From Akkermansia sp. (GTDB lineage: Bacteria > Verrucomicrobiota > Verrucomicrobiia > Verrucomicrobiales > Akkermansiaceae), in NCBI GenBank assembly GCA_017517385.1, contig JAFWZG010000021.1, forward strand, positions 1 through 43,888: a stretch of 43,888 nt of DNA, written 5' to 3'. Numbering within the stretch: position 1 is the first letter of the stretch; every line of letters begins with the position of its first letter. The position numbers and the translations under genes were made by a program. Positions 31,294 through 38,650 of this stretch are shown here, piece after piece. The notes beneath the pieces are model-generated. The model saw nothing but the letters and a program-made list of their open reading frames with translations. It did not search any database and was not told the origin of the DNA.

Positions 31294-32046
31294 ATGAGAA
31301 CGTTCAGCGATAAGCGCGCCGGGGGCTTTACTCTGGTTGAGTTGTTAGTGGTGATGGCAATCATTGGTCTGATGATGAGCTTGGCATCCAGTGTGTTACG
31401 TGATGCCGGAAAGGGGCGTGGGTTGGAGTCAGGTGTGGATATGCTTGAGAGTATGATTCGAGAAGCGCGAGCAACTGCTCAGGGAAATGACTGCTATACC
31501 CGTCTCATTATCGCCAAGGATGAGCGTAATACTTCTCCGGACTCCCGCCACCTGCGTTTTATGACGGTGCAGATGAAGCGCAAGAACGAAAATGCGCGCG
31601 GCACCTACGATGGTACGGATGTAGTGGGTGAAGGTGTGTGGGTCACAACGTCTGCCGGTTTGATGCTGCCTCCCGGTGTGTACTTTAGCCCCACGTACAG
31701 TACGACTCTTGATAATGATAGCGGTCAGGGCGGCGGTGTAATGCTTGGAAATGAGGTGACGCGTCTTGCAGGCCGTGGGCAGACCGCAGTATATTACATT
31801 GAGTTTGATGAGAAGGGCCGTTATGTGACGCCGCAGTCAGACCCCCTGAATACGACGCCTCCCCAGCGTATGGTGCTTATCAGTGGGCGTCGCGGCACGG
31901 GTAATCGCGCTGTTGATGGCGTGATTCCCGCCGGCTTTGATTCTCAGCGCCGCCCGGCTGCTGCTCAGGGGGTGGTAATTTGGCCGACAGGTGATATCAG
32001 CCGTCTGCGTACCTCTAGGCACGTGTACGAAAATAACTATAATTAA
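31294..32046 (+). CDS. Pseudopilin (first of three), type IV pilin-like
   Basis: A 250-aa protein with a class III signal: RAGG|FTLVELLVVMAIIGLMM, cleaved by prepilin peptidase after the Gly, with the conserved Glu at +5. A globular C-terminal domain of about 210 residues follows. It is GspH-like in size and is expected to be assembled into a filament or secretion pseudopilus. The first possible start upstream (GTG at 31258) only adds 12 residues and is less likely. Similar prepilin-like genes occur in cassettes in many Verrucomicrobia (I recall TIGR 'Verru_Chthon cassette' families), which fits a cassette member, though assignment to a specific one is uncertain. Confidence 0.82.
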   Translation: MRTFSDKRAGGFTLVELLVVMAIIGLMMSLASSVLRDAGKGRGLESGVDMLESMIREARATAQGNDCYTRLIIAKDERNTSPDSRHLRFMTVQMKRKNENARGTYDGTDVVGEGVWVTTSAGLMLPPGVYFSPTYSTTLDNDSGQGGGVMLGNEVTRLAGRGQTAVYYIEFDEKGRYVTPQSDPLNTTPPQRMVLISGRRGTGNRAVDGVIPAGFDSQRRPAAAQGVVIWPTGDISRLRTSRHVYENNYN

Positions 32047-32098
32047 TCATTTCCGGGCTTTTTCTCTCACGCATTGAAATTACACTAATATTTCTACT

Positions 32099-32848
32099 AT
32101 GAAGAATAGAATCACGCGCCGCTGTAGCGGTTTCACGTTGATGGAAACTTTGCTAGCCGTTGCACTGGTCAGCATACTTGTGTCAATCTTCCTTACTGTT
32201 TTTGTACCGGCCCGAGGCCTTGTGCAGAAAGCTCTTACCCGGCAGGATGCCGAGCGTGTAACGAGTATTCTGCGTGCTGAGATGGGAACCATTCGCCCTC
32301 ATGAGAGAGCGGGGGCTCGTGATACATCGTCTAGCGATGGCAGCTATCTGACTCCGTTTGATAAGGGATTTTATTGGCTGCAGCGTAGCCGCCGTCCCTC
32401 CACTTCTATCGTGATATTCTCCTATCGTGCGGATACTTCCAAACAGCCTCGTGCTGATGGTACTTTCCCGCCGATTCCTGCCGGTAAATCTGCTCCCGGT
32501 GGCGCATCTCAGCTGGTATCCATTGCCTGCCCGATGAATGACCGCCTGCATAAGGATGATATTCGCGATGCCGTAGGACCTGTGTTCATCGTGAAGATGA
32601 CTCAGCTTATCGACCAGCATAATGGTGAGTATAAACTGGCCGCTTCTCCCGGTACAATCACTGGAGGCACCAAGCCCGAGGAGTACTTCTCTAATCCTGA
32701 GGATAAAGCTAATCCGTGGGGCGGTGCCGTTTTCTACAGAGCGGATTTCTACCTCATGTCTCCCCCCAATCCTGCGCGCTACGGTAACCGCTCTTGGGCA
32801 CGCATGGGCCGCCCCCTTTTCTCTGCCAACATGTCATTCCATCGTTAA
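32099..32848 (+). CDS. Pseudopilin (second of three)
   Basis: A 249-aa prepilin-like protein. The N-terminus CSG|FTLMETLLAVALVSIL has the cleavage Gly, Phe at +1 and Glu at +5, followed by a single hydrophobic helix. The remainder is a soluble domain rich in Arg, Ser and Pro with no motif I recognise. It begins 52 nt after the first pseudopilin and may have its own -10 element (TAATAT, 32086-32091, 7 nt before the ATG), but a matching -35 is not convincing. The third pilin follows 15 nt later. Confidence 0.82.
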   Translation: MKNRITRRCSGFTLMETLLAVALVSILVSIFLTVFVPARGLVQKALTRQDAERVTSILRAEMGTIRPHERAGARDTSSSDGSYLTPFDKGFYWLQRSRRPSTSIVIFSYRADTSKQPRADGTFPPIPAGKSAPGGASQLVSIACPMNDRLHKDDIRDAVGPVFIVKMTQLIDQHNGEYKLAASPGTITGGTKPEEYFSNPEDKANPWGGAVFYRADFYLMSPPNPARYGNRSWARMGRPLFSANMSFHR

Positions 32849-32863
32849 ATTCAGCCAGATACC

Positions 32864-33847
32864 ATGAAGACACACATACAATCAAAGCGAGGCTTCACGC
32901 TTATTGAGCTCATTGTTGCCATGGCCATCACATCAGGGCTGGTTTTGGTCATCATGCAGCTCACTAATCAGGGCATATCTCTCTGGACCAAAGTGCAGGA
33001 GGATGTAAGTACCAGTACTAGCGGGCGTGTTGCTCTGCAGATAATGGGGCATGATTTGGAGTCTTTCCAGATGAAAGGCGGTAACTCCAGCGAGTGGCTT
33101 TTTGCTAAAACCGAGCAGGAGCGTCGCGGGGGTAACGTGCCGCAGGGGCTTAAAGTGCCGCGCTCAGTTCAGTTCGTTTTCTTCTCCTGTGCGCCGGATC
33201 GTAACCCGTCTGTAAGTAGCAGCACCTCGCTGCGCAGCAATTATCGCTTAGCTCGTGCTGATAACATGGACACGCAGGGCGACGTGAACGCTGTGGCCTA
33301 TCGTTTGATGTATCGTGACCAAGTGTTGAATGTGGATGCCAGAGATAGCGAGAAGGGCGTGTTCCCCATTTTCGCATTGTATCGACAGGTTATTCCTCCG
33401 CGCAGAGCGTTCAACGATCTCATGGGGCGTGATAGCTTGGAGGCTGCTTATGTGCCTTTTGAGGAGAAAGAGGTGGAGAATTTCCTTTGCGAAAATATTA
33501 TCGAGTTCAGCCTCATCTTCAATATAGAATACGCGGATAGTGATGCTGATGCCCGCAGTGGCCGCGTCAGTTATGCTACGGTTAGTGTTCCGGTGGTTTC
33601 CTCGAATGCCACTTCCTCCAACAAGTTCATTAATGTGTATGGCAATAGAATCGTGGCCGGTACAAGGGAGTTTAAGAATGCTCGCATCGTATCCGCTTCC
33701 ATGTCCATCACGGTGTTGACAGAGGAGGGTGTGACTTTGGTGGAGCAGATTCGCCAGAAGCGCCGCCGTGCACCGCGTCCGGAGGCTTTCTTCCGCTCAT
33801 ATACGCGTTCCTTCACAAGCTCTGTGCTGCTGCCGCAGCCTATGTAA
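32864..33847 (+). CDS. Pseudopilin (third of three), large
   Basis: A 327-aa prepilin-like protein whose signal KRG|FTLIELIVAMAITSGLVLVIMQ includes Glu at +5. The globular part is larger than in most pseudopilins and resembles GspJ/GspK-like minor pilins in size only. It is the last of the three and lies 21 nt before the lipoate ligase gene. No prepilin peptidase, secretin, ATPase or platform protein is in the window, so the trio must use machinery encoded elsewhere. Confidence 0.82.
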   Translation: MKTHIQSKRGFTLIELIVAMAITSGLVLVIMQLTNQGISLWTKVQEDVSTSTSGRVALQIMGHDLESFQMKGGNSSEWLFAKTEQERRGGNVPQGLKVPRSVQFVFFSCAPDRNPSVSSSTSLRSNYRLARADNMDTQGDVNAVAYRLMYRDQVLNVDARDSEKGVFPIFALYRQVIPPRRAFNDLMGRDSLEAAYVPFEEKEVENFLCENIIEFSLIFNIEYADSDADARSGRVSYATVSVPVVSSNATSSNKFINVYGNRIVAGTREFKNARIVSASMSITVLTEEGVTLVEQIRQKRRRAPRPEAFFRSYTRSFTSSVLLPQPM

Positions 33848-33868
33848 ATCCGTAAAATTCTGTTTGTC

Positions 33869-34609
33869 GTGAGTTTTGATATGCAAGCGCCTGTGCCGGA
33901 TGTTCTGCTGCCGCAGAGTATCCGGTTCTGGTGCGACCCCATACCTCGCAGTGGCTATGAGAATATGGCTGCGGATGAATTACTCAGCCGCCGCTCGGAA
34001 GCTTGGCTTCGTATATATGGGTGGTCTCGTCCTGCTGTGAGTTTCGGGTACTTTGATTCTACGCCTGTGGCCGCGGCACTTTTTCCCGGTGAGGGGATAG
34101 AGTATATTCGCCGCTGGACAGGTGGTGGTATTGTGGATCACCGGAAAGGGTATACCTATACGGTAACTCTTCCCGCGGTGGAGGGGCTTATTTATCCTCC
34201 TGCTGACAAGCTCTACAAGTGGATTCATGGTGCACTTGCCGAGGCCTTGAAGGCGAGTGGCGTGAATTGTTCACTGCTGGTGTCAGATGCTCCGGATGGC
34301 GGGCGAGCCTGCTGGGCGAGCCCGGTGGCTAGCGATATTGTGGATGAGTCCGGGCATAAGCTTGCCGGTGCGGGGCAACGCCGATACCGGGGTGCCGTGC
34401 TGCACCAAGGGCTTATTCAGGAGTGTGAGCCGGCCGACGGTTGGCAGTTGCTGTTGGCGCATGCGCTTGCTCCGGAAGTGGAGGTAGTGCAGGGGGCTGA
34501 GCCTTATGAGGGCTTTGCTGCTGAGCTTGAGGAACTTTGCCGTACAAAATATTGCACGTCTGAGTGGAATGACGAGAGTCATGGCCGTCGTAAACCGACA
34601 AAATCATGA
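33869..34609 (+). CDS. Lipoate-protein ligase / octanoyltransferase family protein
   Basis: Member of the BPL/LplA/LipB fold that attaches lipoyl or octanoyl groups to 2-oxoacid dehydrogenase and GcvH lysines. Motifs seen: RRWTGGGIVDH, and GHKLAGAGQRRYRGAVLHQGL (conserved lysine in GHKLAG). The 246-aa length is near that of single-domain LplA or LipM, so it could be an amidotransferase or octanoyltransferase rather than a full ligase. Start chosen: GTG at 33869, with a TAAAAT -10 box 10 nt before it. An ATG at 33881 is an alternative. The stop overlaps the next gene by 4 nt (ATGA). Confidence 0.85.
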   Translation: MSFDMQAPVPDVLLPQSIRFWCDPIPRSGYENMAADELLSRRSEAWLRIYGWSRPAVSFGYFDSTPVAAALFPGEGIEYIRRWTGGGIVDHRKGYTYTVTLPAVEGLIYPPADKLYKWIHGALAEALKASGVNCSLLVSDAPDGGRACWASPVASDIVDESGHKLAGAGQRRYRGAVLHQGLIQECEPADGWQLLLAHALAPEVEVVQGAEPYEGFAAELEELCRTKYCTSEWNDESHGRRKPTKS

Positions 34610-35718
34610 GCGATGATAGCACCAGATGGCGGCCTAATGTAGCCGCCATTATTGTAGATACGGCCGGTAATCTCTTGCTGGCACGCAAGAACGCTGAGAG
34701 CCGCCATATGCACTTCCCGCAAGGTGGGGTGCGAGCTGATGAAACGTACGAACAGGCCATTGTAAGAGAAGTTTATGAGGAGGTAGGGCTACCGCGTGAG
34801 GCTTATGAGGTTCTAGGGCGTTTGAGCGGGCTCCGTTATGCCTACCGAGATAAAAATAAAAAAAAGGAGGAGTGGGAAGGGCAGCAACAAACGTGGTTTC
34901 TGCTGGGATGCAAAAAGGAAGCTCCTGTGCTTAACTTGAGCGGCAGTTCTGAGTTTGAGGTCGCCTCGTGGGTGCACTATAGCAAGGTGAGCCCGGATAT
35001 GTTCGTGTCTTTCAAGCGCGAGGTAGTAGCAAAGGCTTTGAAGTATTTTATGCCTGAACCGGGGGAAACGTTTTTAGATCATTTGCAGATGCTGGATATG
35101 TCTCGCGTCTATCGTTACAGGCCGGATCGCCCGTTTCCGCAGACTGATGACCGCCGCTTTTTTGCCGGAGGAAAAGAGGAAATGGTTGATACATTGCGTG
35201 AGGTAAGCATGCGCATAAACCGGGTGCAGCGGCGTATGGATTATCTCACACGCGAGTATGGTACACCTCCTTTGCGTATGCTAGCCCTCATCTGTGGTTC
35301 GCCGGGGAGTAACCGCAGAGGGTGTTTGCGGCGTGTGGCTGCCTGCTGTGATCCATTGCTCACGAGAGCTTTCCGCCCGGAATGGCAGCCGGAGGAATAT
35401 GATATGGTGGCGCTACAGCAGTACCCGGCAGAGAACGAAATCCGCTTGATGTGCCGCAGAATGCAGGATAGGCACTTTACTCAGGAGCAGATAGACACGC
35501 ATGAAATGGCGCTTTCTGCCAGTGGTGTGCGCCTGCTGCATTTTCACCTTCATCCGAAAGATGGTCAGTTCCAAGAGCCGGATACGATTCTTCCTTGTTA
35601 TCTCGTTCCGTGCGAAAAAAAATGGTATAGAGATTACGTGATTACCAGCATTATGGCTGATACTCTGGAGAAAATGCTGGCAGAAGCTGAAAAAATACTC
35701 GCCATGCGGAGCCAATAG
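34606..35718 (+). CDS. Nudix hydrolase fused to a degenerate PPK2-like domain
   Basis: The N-terminal part (about 8-150) is an RppH-like Nudix hydrolase: the box runs G40 to L62 with REVYEEVG, and the FPQGGVRADE wording is that of RNA 5'-pyrophosphohydrolases or Ap4A hydrolases. After a linker (~150-222), residues ~223-365 resemble a shortened polyphosphate kinase 2 domain: LLHFHLHPKDGQ matches the PPK2 FFLHISKEEQ element, and CYLVPCEKKWYRDYVITSIMADTLEKM matches its C-terminal block. The Walker A site reads CGSPGSNRRG without the GK, and the Walker B DRS is replaced by LMCRR, so kinase activity is unlikely. The start ATG overlaps the preceding stop. Confidence 0.8.
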   Translation: MSDDSTRWRPNVAAIIVDTAGNLLLARKNAESRHMHFPQGGVRADETYEQAIVREVYEEVGLPREAYEVLGRLSGLRYAYRDKNKKKEEWEGQQQTWFLLGCKKEAPVLNLSGSSEFEVASWVHYSKVSPDMFVSFKREVVAKALKYFMPEPGETFLDHLQMLDMSRVYRYRPDRPFPQTDDRRFFAGGKEEMVDTLREVSMRINRVQRRMDYLTREYGTPPLRMLALICGSPGSNRRGCLRRVAACCDPLLTRAFRPEWQPEEYDMVALQQYPAENEIRLMCRRMQDRHFTQEQIDTHEMALSASGVRLLHFHLHPKDGQFQEPDTILPCYLVPCEKKWYRDYVITSIMADTLEKMLAEAEKILAMRSQ

Positions 35719-35727
35719 TGCTATAGT
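35699..35727 (+). promoter_or_regulatory. Promoter of asnS, predicted leaderless
   Basis: TCGCCA (35699-35704), 17 nt, TATAGT (35722-35727), partly within the end of the Nudix gene. The ATG at 35734 is 6 nt past the -10 box. A GTG at 35728 in the same frame is too close to be the start. Confidence 0.7.
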
Positions 35728-35733
35728 GTGGCC

Positions 35734-37098
35734 ATGAAAAGAACTCTGGTTAAGCATGCGCTGGCTTGTGACAGCGCTCAGGATTCCATTCTGGTTCAGG
35801 GCTGGGTACGCACCCGCCGTGATTCTAAGGCATTTTCTTTCCTGGAGGTGAATGATGGCAGTAGCCTTGCGTCCATTCAGGTTATTGCTGATGCCGGCAT
35901 ACCCGGGTATGAAAACATCGGTAAGATGACTACCGGTTCTTCTGTTTCCGTTGAAGGCCGCTTGGTGGAGAGCCCCGGTAAGCAGAAGTGGGAGATTCAG
36001 GCCACGGCTATCACGTTGGTCGGTACGGCGCCGGAGTCATACCCCCTTCAGAAGAAAGGCCATTCTCCCGAGTTCTTACGCAGCATTGCCCACCTGCGTC
36101 CGCGTACGAATCTGTTCGGCGCTGTGTTCCGCACGCGCTCCCGTATTGCTCGAGCTGTGCATCGCTTCTTCATGGAGCGTGATTTTTTCTGGGTGCATAC
36201 TCCCATCATTACCGCTTCTGACTGTGAAGGTGCGGGCGAGATGTTCCATGTTACCACGCTGGATCCCCTTGCTGAGAATAAGTCCTATGATCGAGACTTC
36301 TTCGGCAAGGCTGCGAGCTTGACGGTTTCCGGACAGCTTGAAGGTGAGACCTTCGCCTGCGCCTTGAGTAATATATATACTTTCGGCCCCACCTTCCGCG
36401 CTGAGAATAGTAACACATCACGCCATGCTGCTGAATTCTGGATGATTGAGCCTGAGGTGGCTTTCTGTGATATTTATGGTGATATGGACCTCGCGGAATC
36501 TTTCATTAAGTATATTGCCGATACGATGCTGGCGGATGAAAGCGGGGACTTTGAGTTCTTCTGTAAGTTTGTAGATAAAGGCCTTCATGACCGCTTAGAG
36601 GAGGTGAGCAGCAAGCCCTTTGTGCGCTGCTCCTACACTGAAGCAATTGAAATCATGCAGGCTAGTGGTGAGAAGTTCGAATATCCTCCCTATTGGGGTA
36701 TGGATCTGCAGAGTGAGCACGAACGCTTCCTCACAGAGCGCCATTTCAAGAGCCCGGTTATCGTGTATAATTACCCGAAGGATATTAAGCCTTTCTACAT
36801 GCGCTTGAATGATGACGGTAAGACCGTGACCGCCATGGATGTGCTAGTGCCCGGCATCGGGGAAATTATCGGTGGCAGTCAGCGTGAAGAGCGCCTTGAC
36901 GTGCTGGAGGGGAATCTGGAGAGGCTGGGTATGGATATTGATGCCTACTACTGGTATAATGATTTGCGCCGTTATGGTACAGTGCCGCATGCCGGTTTTG
37001 GTGTGGGCTTTGAGCGCCTGATTATGTTCGTGACCGGTGTGCAGAATATCCGTGACGTCCTGCCGTACCCGCGTACTCCCAGAAATTGTGAGTTCTGA
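35734..37098 (+). CDS. asnS: Asparaginyl-tRNA synthetase
   Basis: Charges tRNA-Asn with asparagine. The 454-aa class IIb enzyme has an N-terminal OB-fold anticodon-binding domain (about 15-105, [21 protein letters not shown]) and a class II catalytic core. Motif 2 is [21 protein letters not shown], motif 3 is [15 protein letters not shown]. The end [10 protein letters not shown] resembles the family's FPRTPGNAEF. Length is close to the usual ~465. Presence of a direct AsnRS indicates that Asn-tRNA does not depend on the amidotransferase route alone. Confidence 0.96.
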   Translation: MKRTLVKHALACDSAQDSILVQGWVRTRRDSKAFSFLEVNDGSSLASIQVIADAGIPGYENIGKMTTGSSVSVEGRLVESPGKQKWEIQATAITLVGTAPESYPLQKKGHSPEFLRSIAHLRPRTNLFGAVFRTRSRIARAVHRFFMERDFFWVHTPIITASDCEGAGEMFHVTTLDPLAENKSYDRDFFGKAASLTVSGQLEGETFACALSNIYTFGPTFRAENSNTSRHAAEFWMIEPEVAFCDIYGDMDLAESFIKYIADTMLADESGDFEFFCKFVDKGLHDRLEEVSSKPFVRCSYTEAIEIMQASGEKFEYPPYWGMDLQSEHERFLTERHFKSPVIVYNYPKDIKPFYMRLNDDGKTVTAMDVLVPGIGEIIGGSQREERLDVLEGNLERLGMDIDAYYWYNDLRRYGTVPHAGFGVGFERLIMFVTGVQNIRDVLPYPRTPRNCEF

Positions 37099-37123
37099 TG
37101 TCTGAAGTACCTGTCTTTTTTGC

Positions 37124-37152
37124 TTGCCATACTGTTTATTAAATGATAGACT
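37124..37152 (+). promoter_or_regulatory. Promoter of the ROK-like kinase gene, short leader
   Basis: TTGCCA (37124-37129), 17 nt, TAGACT (37147-37152). The ATG at 37167 is 14 nt past the -10 box. Confidence 0.6.
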
Positions 37153-37166
37153 AAACCTGTAACATT

Positions 37167-38564
37167 ATGAATATCCAACCGAAATTCACACCCGTGCTCG
37201 ATCCGGACTTCGTTGCTCCGGTGCTCTGGAATAAGGCTTTTGAGGCCAAGGTCGCCGCTGACCCCGCTGCAGAGGCTATTGATATCGCTCTTACTCGTAT
37301 GGATGGTACCTGCTTCCGTTGGAGCGGTAAGGTGCTTTCCTCCAGTGAGGAGAATGATGCTCTGAACAACCAGTACATCGAGCGTATCGTAAAATTCCTG
37401 CTCTGGATGAAAGGTGGTTGCACCATTATGGTGGCCGGTCCGGAGAAGATTGCAGACATGCTGGCCGCAACCTATTGCGCCGGCGGTGCTCGTGAGTTCG
37501 ACTGGGATTTCATCGGTAAGAAGATTTATGATCAGTCCATTCAGGTGGTGAAGGTGGCTTGCGCCTGCGAGCTTCCCGCTGAGAACTCCACATCTGTTTC
37601 CCTCGGCCGCAATTTGGACGGCTATCGCATCGGCTTTGACCTTGGTGGTTCTGACCGCAAGTGCGCCGCTGTGGTGAATGGTGAGGTGGTTTACTCTGAG
37701 GAAGTTGTGTGGGACCCCTACCATCAGACTGATCCCATGTATCAGGTGGAAGGGGTGGATGATTCCCTCCTTCGCGCTGCTAAGCACCTTCCGCAGGTGG
37801 ACGCTATCGGTGGCTCCGCCGCTGGTGTGTACGTAAACAGCGAGCCCCGCGTTGGCTCTCTCTTCCGTGGTATCTCCCCCGATGACTTCGTGAATGTTAT
37901 CCGCCCCATGTTCAGCACCCTTAAGGATCGCTGGAGTGAGCGTATGGGCAAGGAAGTTCCCTTTGAGGTGGTGAATGACGGTGAGGTGACCGCTCTTGCC
38001 GGTGCTATGGGTATGAATGATGATGCCGTGCTTGGTATCGCCATGGGTACCTCTCTTGCCGCTGGTTATGTGGATCCCGAGGGCCACATCATGCCCTGGC
38101 TGAATGAGCTTGCCTTCGTTCCTGTGGATTATCAGGAGGACGGCGGTGTGGACGAGTGGTCCAAGGACAAGGGCGTGGGTGCTATGTACTTCTCTCAGCA
38201 GGCTGTGGCTCGCCTTGCTCCCCGCGCCGGCTTTGATTTCGGCAGCATGCCTTATCCCGAGCAGCTCAAGAAGGTGCAGGCCGCTATGGCTGAGGGCGAC
38301 GAGCGCGCTCGCAAGATTTACGAGACCATCGGTGTGGAGTTCGGTTACACCATCGCCTACTTCGCTGGGTACTACGCTCTGCGTAACCTCCTCTTCCTTG
38401 GCCGTGTAGCCACTGGCGACGGTGGTCAGCTTATCATTGATAAGGCTAACGAGGTGCTCAGCGCTGAGTTCCCCGAGCTTGCCATCACGCTCTGCGTGCC
38501 GGATGAGAAGACCAAGCGTCACGGCCAGGCTGTGGCTGCAGCCTCTCTTCCCAAGCTGGGCTAA
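37167..38564 (+). CDS. ROK-like sugar kinase with N-terminal extension
   Basis: A 465-aa protein. From about residue 150 an actin-like ASKHA fold begins: DGYRIGFDLGGSDRKC is the phosphate-1 loop, VVNDGEVTALAGAM carries the expected catalytic Asp (D271), and GIAMGTSLAAGYV is a phosphate-2-like loop. I place it with ROK-like glucokinases or sugar kinases. The zinc-binding CxCGxxGCxE motif of typical ROK proteins is not seen. The N-terminal ~150 residues do not match a domain I know. Codon use is strongly biased to C-ending codons, suggesting high expression. Substrate unknown. It ends with a good terminator. Confidence 0.75.
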   Translation: MNIQPKFTPVLDPDFVAPVLWNKAFEAKVAADPAAEAIDIALTRMDGTCFRWSGKVLSSSEENDALNNQYIERIVKFLLWMKGGCTIMVAGPEKIADMLAATYCAGGAREFDWDFIGKKIYDQSIQVVKVACACELPAENSTSVSLGRNLDGYRIGFDLGGSDRKCAAVVNGEVVYSEEVVWDPYHQTDPMYQVEGVDDSLLRAAKHLPQVDAIGGSAAGVYVNSEPRVGSLFRGISPDDFVNVIRPMFSTLKDRWSERMGKEVPFEVVNDGEVTALAGAMGMNDDAVLGIAMGTSLAAGYVDPEGHIMPWLNELAFVPVDYQEDGGVDEWSKDKGVGAMYFSQQAVARLAPRAGFDFGSMPYPEQLKKVQAAMAEGDERARKIYETIGVEFGYTIAYFAGYYALRNLLFLGRVATGDGGQLIIDKANEVLSAEFPELAITLCVPDEKTKRHGQAVAAASLPKLG

Positions 38565-38580
38565 GAAGAATTCTGAGATA

Positions 38581-38624
38581 AGCCGGGTAGCGTGTGAGAG
38601 TGCTGCCCGGCTTTCTCTTTTTAT
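38581..38624 (+). terminator. Terminator of the ROK-like kinase gene
   Basis: AGCCGGG (38581-38587) pairs with CCCGGCT (38606-38612), extended by AGC/GCT, with a 10-nt loop and a T-rich tail. Confidence 0.88.
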
Positions 38625-38634
38625 ACTGAGCATT

Positions 38635-38640
38635 TATACA
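38635..38640 (+). promoter_or_regulatory. Possible -10 element of the Ser/Thr kinase gene
   Basis: TATACA at 38635-38640 lies 10 nt before the ATG at 38651. No convincing -35 is visible at the right distance. Confidence 0.35.
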
Positions 38641-38650
38641 TTTAGTTTGT

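Noticed and set aside
36972..38633. 553-aa minus-strand open frame opposite asnS and the ROK-like gene
   Set aside because: It is His/Leu-rich with no domain, and mirrors the highly biased codons of the plus-strand gene. A shadow frame despite its length.
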